Made by a program: the position numbers and the translations under genes
From: Microcaldota archaeon
GTDB taxonomy: Archaea > Micrarchaeota > Micrarchaeia > Micrarchaeales > Micrarchaeaceae
Length of the DNA stretch: 5,372 nucleotides
Direction: 5' to 3'
Assembly (NCBI GenBank): GCA_021812205.1
Contig: JAKAOJ010000027.1
Location: 1 to 5,372 of the forward strand
Notes under the pieces: generated by a model
Told to the model about the DNA's origin: nothing
Databases searched by the model: none
The model's input: only the letters and a program-made list of their open reading frames with translations
In this document: piece after piece, positions 1 through 4,643 of the stretch
Layout of the letters: each line of letters starts with the position of its first letter
How positions within the stretch are numbered: the first letter of the stretch is position 1

Positions 1-753
1 AACCAGCTAAAGGATGAGCTGGCATCGCTGCTGAAGTTCGTCAAGGAGGTATATGACACATTTGAGCTTAAGTTCACTGCAAAGCTGTCGACGATGCCGG
101 AGAACCACATGGGTGACAAGGCATTCTGGGACAAGGCGACTGCCACGCTGGAGGAAGCGCTGAAGGTCAACAGGCTGGCGTACGAGGTGAAGGAGGGCGA
201 GGGTGCCTTCTACGGCCCGAAGATAGACTTCGACGTGTTCGACTCGGCTGGCAGGGCTTGGCAGTGCGCAACCATACAGCTGGATTACCAGCTTCCGCTG
301 AAGTTCGAGCTTTCCTACACAGGCGAGGACGGCAAACAGTACATGCCGGTGGTAATACACAGGGCAGTGCTCGGCTCGCTGGAGCGCTTCACGGCAGTCA
401 TGACAGAGCATTTTCAGGGCAAATTCCCGACATGGCTAGCGCCATCCCAGGTAAGGGTTCTCTCGATATCAGAGCAGGCGGCAGACTACGCCGAGAAGGT
501 ATACAAGGAGCTTAGGAAGCGCGGCATACGCGCCAAGCTCGATGCGTCTGACAAGACCCTCGACTACAAGATACGCGATGCGCAGATGCAGAGGGTGCCA
601 TACATACTGGTGGTCGGCAAGAAGGAGATGGAGAACGACACCGTCGCGGTGAGGAGCCGCAACGGCACCCAGAAGTACGGCGTCAAGCTGGGCGAGTTCG
701 CAGACACGGTGCTCAAGGAAATAGCTGAGCGATCGCTTAAGCTATCGTATTAA
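1..753 (+). CDS. thrS: Threonyl-tRNA synthetase, C-terminal 250 residues (5' end outside window)
   Basis: Class II synthetase that charges tRNA-Thr with threonine in the cytoplasm. The reading frame is open from base 1, so the gene is cut by the window edge; the ATG at 94 is internal, because the codons before it (FELKFTAKLSTMPENHMGD) already fit the family. Visible in order, numbering residues from base 1: the catalytic core with FYGPKIDF and WQCATIQLDYQLP; VVIHRAVLGSLERF, which is class II motif 3 with its arginine at about residue 129 and carries the His (about residue 120, bases 358-360) that in E. coli ThrRS is a ligand of the active-site zinc; then FPTWLAPSQV, which opens the HGTP anticodon-binding domain (about residues 150-245) with KIRDAQMQRVPYILVVG. 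The other two zinc ligands and the N-terminal editing region are not in the window. The core reads like the bacterial/eukaryotic form of the enzyme. It converges on nmd3. Identification is firm; the subtype is an inference. Confidence 0.97.
   Translation, partial: NQLKDELASLLKFVKEVYDTFELKFTAKLSTMPENHMGDKAFWDKATATLEEALKVNRLAYEVKEGEGAFYGPKIDFDVFDSAGRAWQCATIQLDYQLPLKFELSYTGEDGKQYMPVVIHRAVLGSLERFTAVMTEHFQGKFPTWLAPSQVRVLSISEQAADYAEKVYKELRKRGIRAKLDASDKTLDYKIRDAQMQRVPYILVVGKKEMENDTVAVRSRNGTQKYGVKLGEFADTVLKEIAERSLKLSY
721..745. terminator. Hairpin at the 3' end of thrS, between convergent genes; possible bidirectional terminator
   Basis: The last codons of thrS form an imperfect inverted repeat. Outer arms ATAGCT (721-726) and AGCTAT (740-745) pair perfectly and enclose the 10-base palindrome AGCGATCGCT (728-737), giving a stem with one bulge and a GATC loop. 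On the plus strand no T-tract follows. On the minus strand, the read-through direction from nmd3, only a short TTT follows. A role in ending transcription of either gene is an inference, and the hairpin could be a coincidence of coding sequence. Confidence 0.3.
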
Positions 754-764
754 CCGATTAACCG
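749..764. repeat. Two tandem copies of ATTAACCG over the thrS stop codon
   Basis: ATTAACCG occurs at 749-756 and again directly at 757-764. The first copy contains the thrS stop codon TAA (751-753), and the second places another TAA at 759-761, which is out of frame with thrS. It looks like a small slippage duplication at the gene end; no function is evident. Confidence 0.5.
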
Positions 765-787
765 CTTCATCGCTGCACTCTGCCGCT

Positions 788-1447
788 CTACAGGTGAAGG
801 GCGTAGATGTTCCTGAAGAGCTTTTTTCCCTTCTTCACGCCGAAGAGCTTGTACGAACGGGTGAGCTTCAGCTTCCTGTGGAGCATGAAGTACTGGTTTG
901 CCACTTCCTTGTCGCCTATGTATACATCGTAGCCACCCTGCACCTTCTCTGTCTTCGACAGGAAGCTTCCCTTTGATTCTACGAATTTCGTAATGCTTTC
1001 AGAGATGGCTTCTACCGCCCGCTCGGCGCCACGGAGCTGCACCAGCGCCTCGTAATAGCCCGAGCTCTGCCTGTAGCACCTCTGGCACATCATACGCCTG
1101 AACCTGATGTGAACAGGCTTCTCGAACGTGACCCTGTCATTCTCGTAGTCGCACGTTATCCTGGCGATGGCCTGCATTGTGTGCGTGTCGAAGCTCGTGA
1201 CCTTCACTTCGCACTCGCCCAGGTGCAGTTCGTGCTTCAGCGATTCTGCAAGCGCCTCGAAGCTGAAATCATCGAAGCCTTCAGGCGTGCGTATGCGTTC
1301 GCAGCTCCTGCACCTGTCTATCTGGGCATTGCCAGGTATGCCTGCGCTTATCTTGTCTATCACGCAGAACTCGCAGAATTCGCCTATGAATCGTGCGTCG
1401 TTGGTCGACCTGCTGCAGGTCGGGCAGTATTTCAGAATATCAATCAC
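788..1447 (-). CDS. nmd3: NMD3-family zinc protein (archaeal homologue of the 60S export adaptor)
   Basis: In eukaryotes NMD3 binds the 60S ribosomal subunit and adapts it for nuclear export; archaea keep a shorter homologue whose role is presumed to be on the large subunit but is not well defined. The 219-residue product has four Cys-x-x-Cys pairs: 8/11, 25/28 and 46/49 in the N-terminal zinc region, and 121/124 followed by the family hallmark SSGYYEALVQLRG. The C-terminus (LFGVKKGKKLFRNIYALHL) matches the usual strand-rich NMD3 end. There is no nuclear-shuttling tail. The start is uncertain: no ATG lies between the upstream in-frame stop (1466-1468) and the first Cys pair. GTG at 1447 is the best legal start, but it directly abuts the Shine-Dalgarno AAGGAGG; ATT codons at 1444 or 1438 would be better spaced. 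The gene overlaps the end of secD by 8 bases, so it is probably co-transcribed and translationally coupled. Stop is TAG. Confidence 0.9.
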   Translation of the reverse strand: MIDILKYCPTCSRSTNDARFIGEFCEFCVIDKISAGIPGNAQIDRCRSCERIRTPEGFDDFSFEALAESLKHELHLGECEVKVTSFDTHTMQAIARITCDYENDRVTFEKPVHIRFRRMMCQRCYRQSSGYYEALVQLRGAERAVEAISESITKFVESKGSFLSKTEKVQGGYDVYIGDKEVANQYFMLHRKLKLTRSYKLFGVKKGKKLFRNIYALHL

Positions 1448-3026
1448 CCTCCTTGAAGTGCCTTCCTAGGATGGCGCCGTATGCAGGCCGGGTTATGAGC
1501 ACGCCCATAAGCGCGCCTATTATCGTCGACTCGGAGAAGCCTATGACGTCCACAAGGGACGTGGAGAAGAACAGCGGCATCATGGCCACTATCAGGAGCA
1601 GGGCATCGGCCCACACTATATAGAAGGCCTTGCCGAGCACGCTCTTCGTTGTAGTGACAGAGGCACCTCTTGACAGCATCTCGTCCGTTATTATTATCTG
1701 CGCGTCAACGCCAGTTCCCACGACCGCTATCATTCCGGCGAACGCAGAAAGGTCTATTGTGCCCACCAGCCCTATGATTGAGACTATTATGAACAGCTCC
1801 ATTAGGGTTGTCAGGAGTATAGGCACGACTAGGAATATGCGCCTGTACCTTATCGTTATGTAGACGGATATGAGCGTTACTGCAGTTATGAGCGCTATCG
1901 CGCTGATGTTGAGCGCGTTCTTGCCCAGGGTTGGTGCCGTGCTTGTCGGAGTGCCAACTATTACGCTCACAGGCAGCGCCCCGCCGCTGAGTATGCTGGC
2001 GATGGTCTTCGTCTGGTTTGCTGCATAGGCAAGCTTCCTCGTGGTTGGAAGGCTGGACGGAGCGACGCCTGATATGAGGTAGCTGTCTCCAGCTGTACCG
2101 TTCGTCACCGACGGATTGAGCAGAGGCGAGGCAAGGAGGCCGACCATGGGCCATATATTGACTACAGTGCTGTTTATCGAGGCCTGGAAGTACGAAGGCG
2201 TCATGTTTGCGTTGCTCTCCAGCTTGACTGTGTAGTTAAGCGCACGGGCACGTGAAAGCAGCGAGGGAGCCAGGTTGCTGCTCGCCAGTATCTGGTTGTA
2301 CTTGCCTATGTTCGCAGAGAGGAACGAGAGCGCGGAACTCTCGCTCACGTTGCCAGGCGAGACAGTTATTACTGGTATGGCGCCGGCGTCATATGCCAGG
2401 GCGGAGCGCATGGCTGCGAGGGCGGCGGATTGCGACAGCCCAAGCGACTGGTTGGCCATTATCGATGAATTTATCAGTATTATTGTGTTTGACGGCCTGT
2501 CAAGGAACATGTACAGCGGCTGGTTGGCCTGTCCGAAGACCACCTTGGCGAACTTGTTGACAGCGCTCTGCTTTATGAAGAACGTTACCTCCCATTCTAC
2601 GGTGCCGTTGGAGAGTATCGGCGGCACCTGGCCTATGCTGCCCTGCAGGATTTCACTTCCGTTGATCGCTTCCCTGCCGGATACTATGCCCTGGAACCTG
2701 CCCTGGCTCTCTATTATCGATATGGTGCTGTTTATCTCAGACGGGCTGACCGATGGTATGGTGATGTAGACCTCGGAATTCCCTATGCCTTCTACGGTTA
2801 CCTGCTTGAGGCCGAAGGTCGATACGCGCTGATCCAGGTCGGATAAGAGCGAAGCCATCTCTGTGGAGTTTACCGCGTGCTGCAGCGTCACCGGTATGTT
2901 CGTGCCGCCCATGAACTCGACCCCGAAGTGGAGCCCGTAGTGCAGGTCGAGCGCGAGGAGCGCTATGAATATCACTAACAGCGCGAGTATGCGCCTGTCC
3001 TTGAAGTAAGAGAGTGCGTTGCTCAT
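1440..3026 (-). CDS. secD: Protein-export membrane protein SecD
   Basis: SecD forms a membrane complex with SecF that assists late steps of Sec-dependent translocation at the outer face of the membrane; in bacteria it is driven by the proton gradient, while archaea lack SecA and the energy coupling is less clear. The 528-residue product has TM1 at about 11-28, a large exported domain (about 29-371) opening with LHFGVEFMGGTNIPVTL, the family-typical SGGALPVSVIVG at about 347-358, and five further TM helices at about 372-392, 396-420, 425-447, 468-490 and 497-519. TM4 carries AGMIAVVGTGVDAQIIITDE with Asp441, the usual conserved acidic segment. ATG start at 3026 with AGGGA 6 bases upstream (3033-3037) and an ATGA overlap with the secF stop. 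The exported domain carries thirteen N-x-S/T sequons. The C-terminus is short and cytoplasmic (GRHFKEGD). Length is normal for archaeal SecD. Confidence 0.96.
   Translation of the reverse strand: MSNALSYFKDRRILALLVIFIALLALDLHYGLHFGVEFMGGTNIPVTLQHAVNSTEMASLLSDLDQRVSTFGLKQVTVEGIGNSEVYITIPSVSPSEINSTISIIESQGRFQGIVSGREAINGSEILQGSIGQVPPILSNGTVEWEVTFFIKQSAVNKFAKVVFGQANQPLYMFLDRPSNTIILINSSIMANQSLGLSQSAALAAMRSALAYDAGAIPVITVSPGNVSESSALSFLSANIGKYNQILASSNLAPSLLSRARALNYTVKLESNANMTPSYFQASINSTVVNIWPMVGLLASPLLNPSVTNGTAGDSYLISGVAPSSLPTTRKLAYAANQTKTIASILSGGALPVSVIVGTPTSTAPTLGKNALNISAIALITAVTLISVYITIRYRRIFLVVPILLTTLMELFIIVSIIGLVGTIDLSAFAGMIAVVGTGVDAQIIITDEMLSRGASVTTTKSVLGKAFYIVWADALLLIVAMMPLFFSTSLVDVIGFSESTIIGALMGVLITRPAYGAILGRHFKEGD
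1448..1454 (-). promoter_or_regulatory. Strong Shine-Dalgarno for nmd3 inside the end of secD
   Basis: The minus strand reads AAGGAGG here, then GTGATTGA. This is nearly the full archaeal anti-SD complement (GGAGGTGAT) with one extra G. It encodes Lys-Glu-Gly near the SecD C-terminus. The gap to the GTG at 1447 is zero, 3 bases to the first ATT and 9 bases to the second ATT, so it decides between possible non-AUG starts. Confidence 0.7.
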
Positions 3027-4177
3027 ATCTTATCCCTGCGCTTCTTGTACCAGACCACCATGACAGTGTTGCCGCACCACGTTGTGAGTATGTCTGCAAG
3101 CAGACCGAAAAGCACCACCCCTGAAATCTCGATGTATGTCGGTATGAATGCTATGTATGATATCACGAACAGCGTGACGAACGATAGTATTGCAGTGCTC
3201 GTCATCGTGACGCCTGTCTTGAAAGTTGACATTGCACGCTCTGTCGGCGTGCCCTCTGTGCGCTTGAGTATGCGTATCGAGGACAGCAAGTCTGTGTCGA
3301 TAGAGAAACCTATAAGCATCAGTATGCCGCCCACTGAAGCCACCCCGAGCGGTATATGGAAGGCCCCCATCGCCCCGAGCGCCACTATTATGTCATTTGC
3401 AGCGCCGAAAACTACGGCCAGGGATGGTATAGGAGTGCGGAAGATGAAGAACACAGCTATAGCGACGAGTATGAAGGCGGCTATTATTATGCCGCGCACC
3501 TGGCTTAGGAAGTAGCTTCCCAGCGTAGGCGTCACATCCTCGTATGAGTAGTTCGAAAAGCTCACATGCGAGCTTAGCAGTGCCATAACCTCCGCCTTAT
3601 ATGCAGCCGACGCGTTAGTGTACACGGCCTGCGATGCTGACTGCACAGACTGCGCACTGCTTGCATTATATGCTATCTGGGCAGGGTTTATGAATGGCGA
3701 CAGGTATGCCAGTTCTGCAGAGAAATGCGAGTTAATTGCCGCAAGATATTTCGTCTGGTTCGCCTGCACTGCAGAAAGCAGTGCCTTTGCTGTGGAGTTG
3801 CTGGGTTGTGATGCCAGCTGCGCCAGCAGCGTCTCCGCGCTCACTGTGGCGCTTGTGTAGTTGGCGTACTGGTTGTACACTGCAAGGAGCTCGCCGTTGG
3901 CGTTGGACAGGCTCCTGTTGGCCGGCAACGTGACAAGTATGCTTGTGACGCCCCCAACTGAGGACTGAGACACCTGCGTGTCAGGTATGCGCGCAGCAAG
4001 CACAGAGGTGAGGTTCTCCACATTTACGGTGCTGTGCGTAGTGAGCGTGACGCTGACACCACCGGCAAGCGAGGAATCCAGGCTTATCTTTGGTATAAAA
4101 TATAGGCTTATGAAGAGCAGCGCTAGCGGCAGCAGTATTAGCAGCTTGTAGTGGCGCGTCTCGTATATGTTCCGCAT
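3023..4177 (-). CDS. secF: Protein-export membrane protein SecF with an enlarged exported domain
   Basis: Partner of SecD in the SecDF translocation accessory complex. The 384-residue product has TM1 at about 11-28, an exported domain from about 30 to 225 that starts with the SecF-type SLDSSLAGGVSVTL, and five TM helices at about 228-246, 250-272, 276-296, 323-344 and 346-376. The family signature LMLIGFSIDTDLLSSIRILKR (287-306) is intact, with Asp294 and Asp296. VTPTLGSYFLSQ (215-226) is the normal junction into TM2. Archaeal SecF is usually about 280-300 residues; the excess here is an Ala/Ser/Asn/Gln-rich, probably helical segment at about residues 88-212, with no frameshift. ATG at 4177 has only a weak SD (GGT, 4 bases upstream). 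First gene of secF-secD-nmd3, with a TATA-like promoter at 4263-4279. Eight N-glycosylation sequons lie in the exported domain. Confidence 0.95.
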   Translation of the reverse strand: MRNIYETRHYKLLILLPLALLFISLYFIPKISLDSSLAGGVSVTLTTHSTVNVENLTSVLAARIPDTQVSQSSVGGVTSILVTLPANRSLSNANGELLAVYNQYANYTSATVSAETLLAQLASQPSNSTAKALLSAVQANQTKYLAAINSHFSAELAYLSPFINPAQIAYNASSAQSVQSASQAVYTNASAAYKAEVMALLSSHVSFSNYSYEDVTPTLGSYFLSQVRGIIIAAFILVAIAVFFIFRTPIPSLAVVFGAANDIIVALGAMGAFHIPLGVASVGGILMLIGFSIDTDLLSSIRILKRTEGTPTERAMSTFKTGVTMTSTAILSFVTLFVISYIAFIPTYIEISGVVLFGLLADILTTWCGNTVMVVWYKKRRDKI

Positions 4178-4262
4178 GCTACCAATCGGTCATCAGTCTA
4201 GGCCCGCAGCAAGGAATAGCGTCCGAGCAAAGGGGCACAGATACAGTACAGGTATAGCTTTA

Positions 4263-4279
4263 CCTTATAAGTATAAAAA
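4263..4279 (-). promoter_or_regulatory. Probable TATA-box region for the secF-secD-nmd3 operon
   Basis: Reading the minus strand, TTTTTATA (4279-4272) is followed at once by CTTATAAGG (4271-4263). Both fit the AT-rich archaeal TATA box, giving a transcription start around 4235-4250 and a leader of about 60-75 bases before the secF ATG. The leader (roughly 4178-4240) has no clear riboswitch or second ORF. The T-rich box also lies at the end of the terminator tract of the preceding gene, so terminator and promoter are packed together. The call rests on composition and spacing only. Confidence 0.5.
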
Positions 4280-4329
4280 CGTAAAGAAAAACAAAAAATG
4301 AAGGGGTACGCTCAAGCGTACCTCTTCAT
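4275..4329 (-). terminator. Hairpin plus T-tract terminator of the small membrane protein gene
   Basis: A 32-base inverted repeat spans 4298-4329: outer 6-base arms (ATGAAG/CTTCAT), one mismatch, then 7-base arms (GGTACGC/GCGTACC) around a 4-base loop. On the minus strand it is followed by TTTTTT G TTTTT C TTT and, further on, TTTTT (4298 down to 4275). Hairpin plus T-tract has the form of an intrinsic terminator; in archaea the T-tract alone often suffices. The loop contains the TGA stop codon of the upstream gene (4312-4314), so the 5' arm is coding sequence. Confidence 0.7.
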
Positions 4330-4581
4330 AAGCTTCAGGTGCAGCGAGGTGCTGAACCCGTATACTATATAGAACAGCGCGAGCAGCATTATCGATGTGC
4401 CGAAGAACTGCTGCAGGGACATGTTGCTCCCCGTATACAGTATAAGGCCAACGAACAGTATGTAGATGCTCCAGTAGACGGCCCTGAATATGTGCCATCC
4501 AGAATGCATCTCAGCGTAGTGTAGCTGCCTCGAGTACTGCATACTCGGATCTATCGTAACTACCATCTTTTTCTCTGCCAT
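4312..4581 (-). CDS. Unrecognised small protein with two membrane segments
   Basis: I do not recognise this 89-residue protein. It has a polar, mixed-charge N-terminus (about 1-31, with several His and Tyr), a first hydrophobic helix at about 33-51 (AVYWSIYILFVGLILY), a short loop with a sequon (GSNMSLQQ), a second helix at about 59-79 (MLLALFYIVYGF), and a basic tail ending KLMKRYA. The basic tail suggests both ends are cytoplasmic with the loop outside. I chose the ATG at 4581 over the in-frame GTG at 4587 because AGGTG (4587-4591) sits 5 bases before the ATG and overlaps the GTG. It has its own TATA-like box and a strong terminator, so it may be a single-gene transcript. It lies between thiI and secF, in the same direction. 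A role in the Sec system is possible from position only; two TM segments argue against it being Sec61-beta, which has one. Confidence 0.8.
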   Translation of the reverse strand: MAEKKMVVTIDPSMQYSRQLHYAEMHSGWHIFRAVYWSIYILFVGLILYTGSNMSLQQFFGTSIMLLALFYIVYGFSTSLHLKLMKRYA

Positions 4582-4586
4582 TTTCA

Positions 4587-4591
4587 CACCT
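4587..4591 (-). promoter_or_regulatory. Shine-Dalgarno of the small membrane protein gene
   Basis: AGGTG on the minus strand matches part of the anti-SD complement GGAGGTGAT. Five bases (TGAAA) separate it from the ATG at 4581, which supports that start over the overlapping GTG. Confidence 0.6.
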
Positions 4592-4619
4592 AGCTTTCAA
4601 CGGCTATTGGAATGCCAAA

Positions 4620-4630
4620 CTTTAAAAAAC
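4620..4630 (-). promoter_or_regulatory. Probable TATA box of the small membrane protein gene; T-tract may also end thiI transcripts
   Basis: The minus strand reads GTTTTTTAAAG, about 40-48 bases before the ATG at 4581. With the usual TATA-to-start distance of about 25 bases, the leader would be about 15-20 bases and would hold the AGGTG site. The six T's come 14 bases after the thiI stop codon, so the same tract could act as an archaeal T-tract terminator. The gap between the two genes (4582-4643) holds nothing else I can support. Confidence 0.5.
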
Positions 4631-4643
4631 GTGCGCAGGCGCC

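Noticed and set aside
94..96. ATG at 94 as the true start of thrS
   Set aside because: The frame is open and family-like from base 1, and a start here would remove most of the catalytic domain.
53..163. AAGGAGGT at 43-50 followed by an ATG at 53 and a 36-codon frame inside thrS
   Set aside because: It is out of frame with thrS, the SD-to-ATG gap is only 2-3 bases, the peptide is Arg-rich and featureless, and the SD-like bases simply encode Lys-Glu-Val of ThrRS.
2275..2769. Long open frame on the plus strand opposite secD (164 codons)
   Set aside because: It is antisense to a clear secD, has no SD or promoter, and its product has no recognisable fold; it follows from the codon bias of the real gene.
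3045..3515. Open frame on the plus strand opposite secF (156 codons)
   Set aside because: It mirrors the membrane helices of SecF in an antisense frame, and no initiation signal is seen.
4185..4200. TGATGA on the minus strand in the secF leader, resembling box C of a C/D guide RNA
   Set aside because: No box D (CTGA) or internal C'/D' boxes were found at a suitable distance downstream, and the purine before the box is missing.
4585..4587. GTG at 4587 as start of the small membrane protein
   Set aside because: It overlaps the AGGTG ribosome-binding site that is well spaced for the ATG at 4581.
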